A stretch of 64,000 nucleotides of DNA from Streptomyces sp. JB150 (lineage in GTDB: Bacteria; Actinomycetota; Actinomycetes; Streptomycetales; Streptomycetaceae), in the NCBI RefSeq assembly GCF_011193355.1, contig NZ_CP049780.1, forward strand, positions 793,180 to 857,179, given 5' to 3'. The notes beneath the pieces were generated by a model, which was given only the letters and a program-made list of their open reading frames with translations, had not been told where the DNA came from and made no database searches. Position 1 is the first letter of the stretch. Each line of letters opens with the position of its first letter. The translations under genes and the position numbers were made by a program. Below are positions 24,250 through 33,799 of this stretch, piece after piece.

Positions 24250-27183
24250 ATGCGACGCGCTGTGCAGTGGACTTCCCCGGCACCCTCCTCCGACATCCCC
24301 GAACTGGCCCGCTGCTGCGCGGTGTTCGTGCCCGGTGATCCGGCCCGTACCGGCGGCGTCGCCTTCTGGCGGCCCGACGGCGAGGCACCACCACCGGGCG
24401 CCGCCGCCGGGAGGCTCACCGACCTGACCGTCGCGCTGCCCGGTGACGACGGGATCGAGCCGGTCACCGTGCCCGCTCTCCTGCTGCCGGTGCGCGCGGC
24501 CCTGCCCCTCCTCGCACGCGCGCGTGTCGCCGCCCAGGGGCACCGGGCGAGCGTGTTCTGGGGCGCCGCGGCCCTCCTGGCCCTTCGCTTCACGGCGCGC
24601 GGCCTGCTGCTGCCCGGCCTGTCTCCCAGCGACCACGACGCGTGGCGCGCGGGCCCCTTGCGCGCGGAGGAGACCGAGGAGGTGCGCCGGCTCGCCGCCG
24701 CGATGCCGCCCGAGGCGCACGCCGTCCCGGTGACGGCTGTCGAGCCGTTGCGCCTGCCCGAGCCCGAGGAACTGCTGCGGTCCTTCCTGGACGCGGTCGC
24801 CGACACCCTGCCCCGCTCCCCCGCCGCACCGCTCGTCACCGGCGGACCGGCCTACGCGGCACCGGAGCCGCAGCACCTGCCCGCCCAGCGGGCCTGGGCC
24901 GCCGACGTCGCCGCCGGCCACGACGCGGGCGTACGGATCTCGCTGCGGATCGAGGTGAGCGGCCTGGCGGAGTCACTGCGGGACGTATCGGAGGAGGTAC
25001 ATCGGGACGTACCGGGGGACACGGGGGACGCGTCCCGCGCGGCAGGGCCCGTCTTCCGGGCCGTTCCGCAGGTGCACCTGGTCAGCGATCCGTCGCTGGT
25101 CGCGGACGCGGCCGACGTGTGGGCCGCGACGGACGCCACGAGCCGCGCCTTCGGTCCGCGCGCGCGGATGGACGCCCTGGTGGCGCTGCGGCGCGCGGCG
25201 CGGGCGTGGCCGGCGCTGAGCCCGCTGCTTTCGGCCGCCGCGCCGGACACCGTGGAACTGGCCGACGACGAGGTCACCGAGCTGCTGGGCGAGGGCACGG
25301 CGGCGCTCGCCGCCGCCGGGGTCGACGTGCACTGGCCGAGGGAGCTGGCCCGCGATCTGACCACCCGCGCGGTCGTCGGACCGGCGGACGACGAGCCGGG
25401 CGGCGGCAGGCTCTCCGCGGACACGCCGTCGTTCCTGTCCGCCGACGCGCTGCTCGCCTTCAGCTGGTCGTTCGCGCTCGGCGACCAGCGGCTGTCCCGC
25501 GAGGAGCTGGACCGGCTCGCCGAGGCCACCCGTCCCCTCGTCCGGCTGCGCGACCAGTGGGTCCTGGTCGACCCGCGGGAGGTGCGCCGGGCACGTGACC
25601 AGCGGGACCGCAAGGTCACCCCCATCGACGCGCTGGGCGCCGCGCTGACGGGCTCCACGGAGGTCGACGGCGCCCGGGTCGAGGTCCGGGCCACGGGGTG
25701 GCTGGCCGGGCTGCGCGAACGGCTCGCCGACCCCGAGGGCCAGGAGCCGGTCCCCCAGCCCGCCGGCCTCGCCGCCGAACTGCGCGACTACCAGCGGCGC
25801 GGCCTGAGCTGGCTGGCCCGGATGACGTCCCTGGGACTGGGCTGCTGCCTCGCCGACGACATGGGCCTCGGCAAGACCGTCACGCTGATCGCGCTGCATC
25901 TGCACCGGCAGACCGACCCTGCGGCCGCGGGGCCGACCCTGGTGGTCTGCCCCACGTCCCTGATGGGCAACTGGCAGCGCGAGATCGAGAAGTTCGCGCC
26001 CGGCACACCGGTGCGCCGCTTCCACGGTGCCCGGCGTGATCTCGAAGGCCTGGCGGACGGAGAGTTCGTGCTCACCACCTACGGCACGATGCGCCTGGAC
26101 GCGCAGCGGCTGGCCGAGGTGCCGTGGGGACTCGTGGTGGCCGACGAGGCCCAGCACGTGAAGAACCCGTACGCGGCGACCGCGCGGGCCCTGCGTTCCA
26201 TCGGCGCCCGCGCGCGCGTGGCGCTCACCGGCACCCCGGTGGAGAACAACCTCTCCGAACTGTGGGCGATCCTCGACTGGACGACCCCGGGGCTGCTGGG
26301 CCGGCTGGGCGCCTTCCGCGCGCGGTACGCGCAGGCGGTCGAGAGCGGACGGGACGCCGCCGCGGCGGACCGGCTGTCCAGACTGGTACGCCCGTTCCTG
26401 CTGCGCCGCCGCAAGTCCGATCCCGGGATCGCTCCGGAGCTGCCGCCGAAGACGGAGACGGACCACGCGGTGTCGCTCACGCCGGAGCAGACGGCCCTGT
26501 ACGAGGCCGTGGTGCGCGAGACGCTCGCGGAGATCGCGGGCGCCGACGACATGGCGCGGCGCGGACTCGTCGTGAAGCTGCTGACCGGTCTGAAGCAGAT
26601 CTGCAACCACCCGGCGCAGTACCTGAAGGAAGAACACCCGAGGATCGCCGGCCGCTCCGGGAAGCTGGAGCTGCTGGACGAACTCCTGGGCACCATCCTC
26701 TCCGAGGGAGCGGGCGTCCTGGTCTTCACGCAGTACGTGGCGATGGCCCGGCTCATCGAACGGCATCTGTCCGCGCGGGGCGTGCCCTCGCAGTTCCTGC
26801 ACGGCGGGACGTCCGTGCCGGCGCGCGAGGCGATGGTGCGGCGCTTCCAGGACGGCGAGGTCCCCGTCTTCCTGCTGTCACTGAAGGCGGCCGGCACCGG
26901 ACTCAACCTCACCCGCGCGGAACACGTCGTCCACTACGACCGCTGGTGGAACCCCGCCATCGAGGCGCAGGCCACCGACCGCGCGTACCGCATCGGCCAG
27001 ACCCGCCCCGTGCAGGTTCACCGGCTGATCGCGGAGGGCACGATCGAGGACCGTATCGCCGACATGCTGAGCCGCAAGCGGGAGCTGGCCGACGCGGTGC
27101 TCGGCTCCGGCGAGGCGGCCCTGACAGAGCTTTCGGACGCCGAGCTGGCCGAACTGGTGGCACTGCGAGGGAGCACGCGATGA
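24250..27183 (+). CDS. SNF2 family DNA-dependent ATPase/helicase
   Basis: The 977-residue protein has an N-terminal SNF2-associated region and then a full SNF2 motor. Motif I DDMGLGKT (536-543), DEAQ box (632-635), LTGTPVENNLSELWAILDW, FTQYVAMARLIERHL and DRAYRIGQTRPVQVHRLIAEGT are all present. It should translocate on duplex DNA and remodel protein-DNA complexes, with a likely role in repair or transcription restart. AGGA abuts ATG 24250, so GTG 24262 is a possible alternative start. The next gene, for a SWIM protein, starts in the ATGA overlap. Confidence 0.94.
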   Translation: MRRAVQWTSPAPSSDIPELARCCAVFVPGDPARTGGVAFWRPDGEAPPPGAAAGRLTDLTVALPGDDGIEPVTVPALLLPVRAALPLLARARVAAQGHRASVFWGAAALLALRFTARGLLLPGLSPSDHDAWRAGPLRAEETEEVRRLAAAMPPEAHAVPVTAVEPLRLPEPEELLRSFLDAVADTLPRSPAAPLVTGGPAYAAPEPQHLPAQRAWAADVAAGHDAGVRISLRIEVSGLAESLRDVSEEVHRDVPGDTGDASRAAGPVFRAVPQVHLVSDPSLVADAADVWAATDATSRAFGPRARMDALVALRRAARAWPALSPLLSAAAPDTVELADDEVTELLGEGTAALAAAGVDVHWPRELARDLTTRAVVGPADDEPGGGRLSADTPSFLSADALLAFSWSFALGDQRLSREELDRLAEATRPLVRLRDQWVLVDPREVRRARDQRDRKVTPIDALGAALTGSTEVDGARVEVRATGWLAGLRERLADPEGQEPVPQPAGLAAELRDYQRRGLSWLARMTSLGLGCCLADDMGLGKTVTLIALHLHRQTDPAAAGPTLVVCPTSLMGNWQREIEKFAPGTPVRRFHGARRDLEGLADGEFVLTTYGTMRLDAQRLAEVPWGLVVADEAQHVKNPYAATARALRSIGARARVALTGTPVENNLSELWAILDWTTPGLLGRLGAFRARYAQAVESGRDAAAADRLSRLVRPFLLRRRKSDPGIAPELPPKTETDHAVSLTPEQTALYEAVVRETLAEIAGADDMARRGLVVKLLTGLKQICNHPAQYLKEEHPRIAGRSGKLELLDELLGTILSEGAGVLVFTQYVAMARLIERHLSARGVPSQFLHGGTSVPAREAMVRRFQDGEVPVFLLSLKAAGTGLNLTRAEHVVHYDRWWNPAIEAQATDRAYRIGQTRPVQVHRLIAEGTIEDRIADMLSRKRELADAVLGSGEAALTELSDAELAELVALRGSTR

Positions 27184-28532
27184 GCCGGAACGACGACGAC
27201 ACCGAGCGCACCTTCGCGGCGCTGCCGCCCGCGCGGGGGCGAGGTTTCGCCCTAACGTGGTGGGGCCAGGCCTGGCTGAAGGCGCTGGAGGACACGGCGC
27301 TGGACGCCCAGCAGGTGAAAACCGGGCGCCGGCTCGCCCGCGCGGGAGCGGTGGGCGCGGTGTCCGTGCGGCCGGGCCGGATCACGGCGGTCGTGCACGA
27401 CCGCGACCGCAGCGCCCACCGGGCCGACGTCCTGCTGGAGGAGCTGTCCGACGAGCAGTGGGACCGCTTCGTGGAGCTGGCCGTCGAACGGGCCGGGCAC
27501 GTCGCCGCGCTGGTCGACCGGGACATGCCGCCGCACCTCGTCGAGGACGCGGCGGTGGCAGGGATCGAGCTGCTGCCGGGGTTGGGGGACCTGGAGCCGG
27601 AGTGCGACTGCGGCGCCTGGGACCACTGCGGGCACACGGCCGCGCTGTGCTACCAGGTGGCGCGGCTGCTCGACGAGGATCCCTTCGTCCTGCTGCTGAT
27701 GCGCGGTCGCGGTGAGCGGGCCCTCGTCGGCGCCCTCCACGCGCGCGGCACCGCGCGCGCCGAGGAGGCCTCGGCACCGGCCGGTGTGGACGCCGCGGAG
27801 GCGTACGCGGCCGGCGACATCCTGCCGCCGCTGCCCGTCCTGCCCGTCCTGCCCGACCGGCCCGGACTGCCGCCGTCCCTGGACGCCGAGGCCACGCCCG
27901 CGCCCGGCGTCGACCCCGCCGCCCTGCAGTTCCTGGCTGCCCGGACCGCCGTGGCGGCCCACCAGATGCTGGCGGACGCGCTGCGCGCCGGCGCGGAACA
28001 GGTCGGCGGGGTGCAGACCGGTGTGAAGCAGGTCGGCGGGGTGCGGACCGGCCCGGAGCAGGTCGACCTGGACCACGGCCTCGCGGCCGAGTTGTCGGTC
28101 ACCCAGGACGCGGTCCGGCTGGCCGCCGGTGCGCCCGGGCGCGCGGTGTGGGAACGGCTGGCCGATGGCTCGGGGCGCGGCCGGGAGGGCTTGTCGGCGG
28201 CCGTACGGGCCTGGGAGCAGGGTGGCGCGGTCGCCCTGTCGGTGTTCGACGAGGAGTGGACGGTCGAGGGTGACGCACTCGTCCGCGCGCGTGCCGCCCT
28301 GGAATCGGCCCGGGAGGACGACGAGCGTCCGGCGCTGCGGGCGCGGGGCAACCGGTGGACGGTCGTGGGCGCGCCGTTCCAGCTGCGCCTGGACCGGGAC
28401 GGCCGCTGGTGGCCGTACCGCAAGGAACGCGGTCGCTGGATCCCGGCCGGTGGCCCGGCCCGCAACCCGGCGACGGCACTCGCCACGGCACGGCTCCAGG
28501 AAACGGAGGACGGGGACGGGGGACGAAGCTAG
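27180..28532 (+). CDS. SWIM zinc-finger protein, partner of SNF2 ATPase
   Basis: ATG 27180 overlaps the SNF2 stop (ATGA), giving 450 residues. The SWIM finger uses C142, C144, C150 and H152 in CDCGAWDHCGH. A conserved start (FAALPPARGRGFALTWWGQAWLKALED) is typical of the bacterial SNF2-linked SWIM family. SWIM domains bind DNA or protein, so this is probably the targeting subunit of the ATPase. A central Pro/Ala linker includes a 30-base repeat. The C-terminus has a WWPYRKERGRWIPAGGPA segment. Confidence 0.92.
   Translation: MSRNDDDTERTFAALPPARGRGFALTWWGQAWLKALEDTALDAQQVKTGRRLARAGAVGAVSVRPGRITAVVHDRDRSAHRADVLLEELSDEQWDRFVELAVERAGHVAALVDRDMPPHLVEDAAVAGIELLPGLGDLEPECDCGAWDHCGHTAALCYQVARLLDEDPFVLLLMRGRGERALVGALHARGTARAEEASAPAGVDAAEAYAAGDILPPLPVLPVLPDRPGLPPSLDAEATPAPGVDPAALQFLAARTAVAAHQMLADALRAGAEQVGGVQTGVKQVGGVRTGPEQVDLDHGLAAELSVTQDAVRLAAGAPGRAVWERLADGSGRGREGLSAAVRAWEQGGAVALSVFDEEWTVEGDALVRARAALESAREDDERPALRARGNRWTVVGAPFQLRLDRDGRWWPYRKERGRWIPAGGPARNPATALATARLQETEDGDGGRS
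27999..28069. repeat. 30-bp tandem repeat in SWIM gene
   Basis: Units start at 27999, 28029 and (partial) 28059 with the core CAGGTCGGCGGGGTGC. They encode the ten-residue repeat EQVGGVQTGVK in the linker of the SWIM protein. Confidence 0.85.
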
Positions 28533-29008
28533 GACGGGGCCGGAGAGGAGACGGGGACTGCTGACGGGCCGGCGGCTGGGGGCGGCTGCCGACCGCGTCC
28601 CGGCCCGCTCCCCGCCATCGGATGCCATCCCCGCGCGGGGAGTGGATTCACGCCAAACCCGTGATCCGGCGGCTGGAGACCGTATCGCGCCGGTCCGGTC
28701 GTGGCAGGCGCCTGCAGTCCTAGGAGTTGACTACCGTCACCGGCCCGGATCGTTGTTGTGCAAACCTACGAAGAGCCGGTCCCTGCCTGCGGAGGCTTTC
28801 ATGCCTTCCACTCCTAGCTGACTCCCCTCGATTGGCTGTGTACTCCTCACACACGCAGCAACCGAGCCAGACCAGCCGCCCACCGGAATCAGGACACGCC
28901 GCCGTTCGCAGCACGAGCGGTACCGACGCCCTCCAAGCTCCATGGGAGCGATGTTCCCGCACGGACAACGCATCCGGGGTTTCCACCGTCTCCGAAAGAG
29001 GACCGTTC
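28533..29008. other. 476-base leader region before guanine deaminase gene
   Basis: No supported gene lies here on either strand. Bases 28720-28817 can fold as a three-way junction (see separate entry). TGTGT/ACACA arms around 28841-28857 make another small hairpin. The region is less GC-rich than its surroundings from about 28720. Confidence 0.6.
28720..28817 (+). ncRNA. Candidate structured leader RNA (three-way junction) of guanine deaminase gene
   Basis: An eight-base closing stem, CTAGGAGT (28720-28727) with ACTCCTAG (28810-28817), encloses two further helices. ACCGGC (28739-28744) pairs with GCCGGT (28775-28780). GGAGGC (28791-28796) pairs with GCCTTCC (28803-28809) with one bulge around a six-base loop. 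The layout is that of a three-way junction. It does not match the purine riboswitch sequence I know. It lies 191 bases before the deaminase start, so it could be a cis-regulatory RNA, a small RNA or an attenuator. Confidence 0.45.
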
Positions 29009-29512
29009 ATGACCGCGCACACCCAGGAAGCAGGCATCCAGGAGCTCGAGCGCACCTGGCTGGAAGAGGCGATCGGACTGGCCACCACCAGCGTGGCGAA
29101 CGGCGGTGGTCCGTTCGGCGCCCTGGTCGCCAAGGGCAGAGAGGTCGTCGCGCTCGGGAACAACCAGGTCACCGCGACCCTGGACCCGACGGCGCACGCC
29201 GAGGTGAGCGCGATGCGAGCCGCTTGCAAGCAGCTGGGCAGCTTCTCGCTCGAAGGCTGCGTCCTGGTCACCTCGTGTGAGCCGTGTCCGATGTGTCTGT
29301 CCTCCGCGCTGTGGGCGCGCGTCGACAGGATCGTCTTCGCCGCCGACCGGGACGACGCCGCCGTGGCCGGTTTCGACGACCGCAAGTTCTACGACCTCTT
29401 CGAGAAGCGGCCGGCGTCGATGTGGCCGATGTCGATCGAGCGGCTGGACCTGGCGAACCGCACGGCGCCGTTCGACGCGTGGCTCGCGAAGCCCGACCGC
29501 ATCGACTACTGA
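29009..29512 (+). CDS. guaD: Guanine deaminase/nucleoside deaminase
   Basis: ATG 29009 follows AAAGAGGA and gives 167 residues. The cytidine-deaminase fold motifs are H63 with catalytic E65 in TAHAEVSAM, and C93/C96 in SCEPCPMC, which bind one zinc. GGPFGALVAKG, NNQVTATLDPTAHAE and the C-terminal region resemble the Bacillus GuaD type more than tRNA adenosine deaminase TadA, so the reaction is probably guanine to xanthine plus ammonia. An isocytosine or cytosine substrate is the alternative. A long leader with a possible structured RNA precedes it. Confidence 0.88.
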   Translation: MTAHTQEAGIQELERTWLEEAIGLATTSVANGGGPFGALVAKGREVVALGNNQVTATLDPTAHAEVSAMRAACKQLGSFSLEGCVLVTSCEPCPMCLSSALWARVDRIVFAADRDDAAVAGFDDRKFYDLFEKRPASMWPMSIERLDLANRTAPFDAWLAKPDRIDY

Positions 29513-29589
29513 CGGCGAGTCCTCGTGGATCAAGGCGGGTCACCGATCCGGTGAGACCGGACACGACCACGGCCCTCGGGCCGCCTCCG

Positions 29590-30099
29590 GGTGGCCGTTC
29601 GGGGGCAGGGGTGCGGCGACGACGCTCCTGCTGCTGCGGCACGGTGAGACGCCACTGACGCCGGAGAAGCGGTTCTCCGCAGCGGTGGCTCGAATCCGTC
29701 GCTGTCCGAGGTCGGCCGTCCCAGGCCGAGGCGACCGCGGCGGTGCTGGCGGCCCGTCGCGGCGTGGCGGCGATCGTCTCGTCACCGCTGCGGCGCTGAC
29801 GGCAGACCGCGGAGGCGGTCGTCACCCGGTGGGCCTGGACGTCCACGTCGAGTTTCGATGCGGTGGCGCCGCAGGTGGCGGCGGCACGGGATGCCCTGCT
29901 GGCTCGGCACCGCGGGAAGACGGTGCTCGTCGTATCCCGCGTCGGCCCGCTCCGGACACTGGTCCGGCTGGCGCTCGGCGCGCCGGCGGAGTCGCTGTTC
30001 CGGATGGAGCCGGCGGCGGCGTCCCTGTCGGCGGTGGCCTACGACGGGGACGGGAACGCGTCGGTACGGCTGCTCAACGACACAGGGCACCTTCCGTAG
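29590..30099 (+). pseudogene. Broken histidine-phosphatase domain of an RNase H/acid phosphatase-type gene
   Basis: The pieces read LLLLRHGETPLTPEKRFS, then in a second frame SEVGR, QAEATAAVLAARRGVAAIVSSPLRR, a TGA stop at 29797-29799, then RQTAEAVVTR. After a gap where the DFGEWEGL region should be, the last frame reads SFDAVAPQVAAARDALLARH to LLNDTGHLP. The second catalytic histidine is an arginine (VVSRVGPL, expected THVTP). The N-terminal RNase H domain of the usual bifunctional protein is absent. It cannot make an active phosphatase. Confidence 0.85.
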
Positions 30100-30113
30100 A
30101 CGGACGTGCACGC

Positions 30114-30143
30114 GAAGCCGCGGCTCTTTCGGGCCGCGGCTTC
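30114..30143. terminator. Strong bidirectional terminator hairpin
   Basis: GAAGCCGCGGC (30114-30124) and GCCGCGGCTTC (30133-30143) form a perfect 11-bp stem with an eight-base loop containing TTTC. It lies between the plus-strand phosphatase relic and the minus-strand PS-repeat gene. Confidence 0.75.
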
Positions 30144-30151
30144 CCGTGTCC

Positions 30152-30646
30152 TCACGGTAGGTCGCCCTCGGCCAGGGAGGGGATCGGCGGTTCGAGGCCA
30201 CTGGGAAGGTGGCTGGGAATGCCGCTGGGGAGTTCGGTGGGGAACCCGCTGGGCAGTTCGCTCGGGAGGCCACTGGGCAGCTCGCTGGGGAAGTCGCTCG
30301 GCAGCTCGCTCGGGAACTCGGAGGGCAGCGGCGGCACTGCGCTGGGCAGCCCGCTCGGGATCCCGAACGACGGCTCCACCGACCGGCTCGCGCCGGGCTC
30401 GCCGGACGGCCGCTCGTCCGGCGCGCCGTCGTCGCCGGAGGCGACCAGCACCACTACGACGACGAGGACGACGGCCACCAGGGCGGCCAGGGCGATGAGG
30501 AGCCGTGTACGCCGCCTTGGCGGGAGCCCGGAGTTCCCAGAACCCCCGGGAGGCGGTCCGAAGCCGTCCGGCGGCGGCGCATCGGCCGGCGGTCCGGGCG
30601 GTGGAGGCGGCTGGGGTGGTCCGGGCGGTGGGGGCGGCGTGACCAT
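30152..30646 (-). CDS. Single-pass membrane protein with Pro-rich head and (LPSxxPS) repeats
   Basis: The 164-residue protein starts MVTPPPPPGPPQPPPPPG. It has a basic stop (RRRTRLL), then one membrane helix (about residues 46-68: LIALAALVAVVLVVVVVLVA), then an outside tail. From about residue 95 the tail is a six-residue repeat of the form (E/D/G)(L/F)PSE/G PS, about ten units. This gives a cytoplasmic poly-Pro segment and an extracellular rod-like or disordered stalk. No enzyme domain is present. The repeat DNA (about 30190-30340) has an 18-base period and could vary in length between strains. Confidence 0.78.
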   Translation of the reverse strand: MVTPPPPPGPPQPPPPPGPPADAPPPDGFGPPPGGSGNSGLPPRRRTRLLIALAALVAVVLVVVVVLVASGDDGAPDERPSGEPGASRSVEPSFGIPSGLPSAVPPLPSEFPSELPSDFPSELPSGLPSELPSGFPTELPSGIPSHLPSGLEPPIPSLAEGDLP

Positions 30647-31006
30647 GCCGCCCAGCGTCCCGCCGTACCGGCCAAGACGCGAGACCCCGCGCGGAGTTCG
30701 GCACGGACCCATGCCGTGGATCGCACGATTCCGCGACATTCCGCATCCCGCGCGCGAGCGCGATACCTCTGCGCGAGGGCGCGTCGCCCCGCATGCGGGG
30801 CGGCCCGCCAGCCGGAGGCCTTCACCCTCCGCAGAGCCCTCCGAACCGAGGGCACTGCTTACGGCAGACACCGGCCCGCGCGGGCCGTCACTTCCGAGCG
30901 AAGACCGTTACCCGCGCGGAGGCCTCACGCCGAGGACGCCCCCCCCCCACGCCCTCACTCGGAGGCTCCCCACGCGGAGGCCCCCCGCCCGCAGGGGCAA
31001 CCCTCC
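30647..31006. other. Spacer with C10 homopolymer
   Basis: No gene is supported between the PS-repeat protein and xylA. A run of ten C lies at 30939-30948, flanked by GGAGGC-type words repeated in both orientations (around 30918 and 30974), which could fold as a weak terminator for xylA. Confidence 0.5.
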
Positions 31007-32237
<1,231 letters not shown>

Positions 32238-32341
32238 ATGCGGTCGCGTCTCTGGGAAGAGACAAGGTGGTCCCGATCACCTTCCCGAACCTCACCATCC
32301 ACCACATATCCCCGCTGAGCCACGGAAGAGGGAGAGCCCCG

Positions 32342-33787
32342 ATGTCAGCAGCCGAGGGTCCGCTCGTCGTCGGTGTGGACACGTCCACGCAGTCCACCAA
32401 GGCGCTGATCGTCGACGCGGCGACCGGGCAGGTCGTGGCGAGCGGCCAGGCGCCGCACACCGTCTCCTCCGGCGCGGGCCGCGAGAGCGACCCCCGGCAG
32501 TGGTGGGACGCGCTGTGCGAGGCACTGCGCCAGTGCGGTGACGCCGCCCACGAGGCCGCCGCGGTGTCCATCGGAGGACAGCAGCACGGCCTGGTCACGC
32601 TGGACGCGCGCGGTGAGCCGGTGCGTCCGGCGCTGCTGTGGAACGACGTGCGGTCGGCCCCGCAGGCCCGCCGGCTGGCCGGGGAACTGGGCGGCGCGAA
32701 GTTCTGGGCGGAGCGCACCGGCTCCGTGCCGACCGCGTCGTTCACCGTCACCAAGTGGGCCTGGCTCGCCGAGCACGAGCCGGACGCGGTCCGCGCGACC
32801 AAGGCGGTCCGCCTCCCGCACGACTACCTGACCGAACGGCTCACCGGTCAGGGCACCACCGACCGCGGCGACGCCTCCGGCACCGGCTGGTGGGCGTCGG
32901 GCAGCGAGTCGTACGACGCCGAGATCCTCGCCCACGTGGGGCTCGACCCGGCGCTGCTGCCCCGCGTGGTGCGGCCGGGCGAGGTGGCCGGGACCGTACG
33001 CGACAGTCACGACCTGCCGTTCTCGAAGGGCACCCTGGTCGCGGCGGGCACCGGTGACAACGCCGCCGCCGCACTGGGCCTCGGGCTGCGGCCGGGCACG
33101 CCGGTGATGAGCCTCGGCACCTCGGGCACGGTGTACGCGGTGTCCCGGCGCCGGCCGGCCGACCCGACCGGGATCGTCGCCGGTTTCGCCGACGCGCGCG
33201 GTGACTGGCTTCCGCTGGCCTGCACCCTGAACTGCACGCTCGCCGTGGACCGCGTCGCGCAGCTGCTGGGCCTGGACCGGGAGGCCGTCGAGCCCGGCAC
33301 GACCGCCACGCTGCTGCCGTTCCTGGACGGCGAGCGCACCCCGAACCTGCCGCACGCCTCGGGGATCCTGCACGGCCTGCGGCACGACACCACCGCCGGT
33401 CAGCTGCTGCAGGCCGCGTACGACGGGGCCGTGCACGCGCTGCTCGGCGCGCTCGACCAGGTCCTCGACGCGGACGCGGACCCCTCGGCTCCGCTGCTGC
33501 TGATCGGCGGCGGCGCCCGCGGCACGGCCTGGCAGCAGACCGTACGACGGCTGTCGGGGCGTCCGGTGCAGGTGCCGGAGGCGCGGGAGCTGGTCGCGCT
33601 CGGTGCCGCCGCCCAGGCCGCCGGCCTGCTGACCGGGGAGGACGCGGCGGCGGTCGCCCGGCGCTGGGACACCGCGCGGGGGCCCGTGCTGGAGGCGGTG
33701 GAGCGGGACGAGGAGACGCTGGCGAGGATCACCGGGGTACTCTCCGACGCGGCCCCGCTGCTGGAGCGGAGCCCACGGACCAGCTGA
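32342..33787 (+). CDS. xylB: Xylulokinase
   Basis: ATG 32342 follows GGAAGAGGGAGAG and gives 481 residues. This FGGY-family sugar kinase has the N-terminal phosphate loop VVGVDTSTQSTKALIVD, the catalytic-region Asp in TGWWASGSESYDAEIL, the C-terminal nucleotide site MSLGTSGTVYAVS and LLLIGGGARGTAWQQTVRRL. It phosphorylates D-xylulose to xylulose 5-phosphate, the step after xylA, and feeds the pentose phosphate pathway. The ROK gene starts 12 bases after its stop, so the two are probably one transcript. Confidence 0.97.
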   Translation: MSAAEGPLVVGVDTSTQSTKALIVDAATGQVVASGQAPHTVSSGAGRESDPRQWWDALCEALRQCGDAAHEAAAVSIGGQQHGLVTLDARGEPVRPALLWNDVRSAPQARRLAGELGGAKFWAERTGSVPTASFTVTKWAWLAEHEPDAVRATKAVRLPHDYLTERLTGQGTTDRGDASGTGWWASGSESYDAEILAHVGLDPALLPRVVRPGEVAGTVRDSHDLPFSKGTLVAAGTGDNAAAALGLGLRPGTPVMSLGTSGTVYAVSRRRPADPTGIVAGFADARGDWLPLACTLNCTLAVDRVAQLLGLDREAVEPGTTATLLPFLDGERTPNLPHASGILHGLRHDTTAGQLLQAAYDGAVHALLGALDQVLDADADPSAPLLLIGGGARGTAWQQTVRRLSGRPVQVPEARELVALGAAAQAAGLLTGEDAAAVARRWDTARGPVLEAVERDEETLARITGVLSDAAPLLERSPRTS

Positions 33788-33799
33788 GGACACGCAGGC

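Noticed and set aside
26124..27179. In-frame extension upstream of the SWIM gene
   Set aside because: It lies inside the SNF2 gene; the ATGA overlap start at 27180 fits the family start.
28720..28817. A known purine riboswitch for the deaminase leader
   Set aside because: The conserved junction and loop sequences of that class are absent; only the junction shape is similar.
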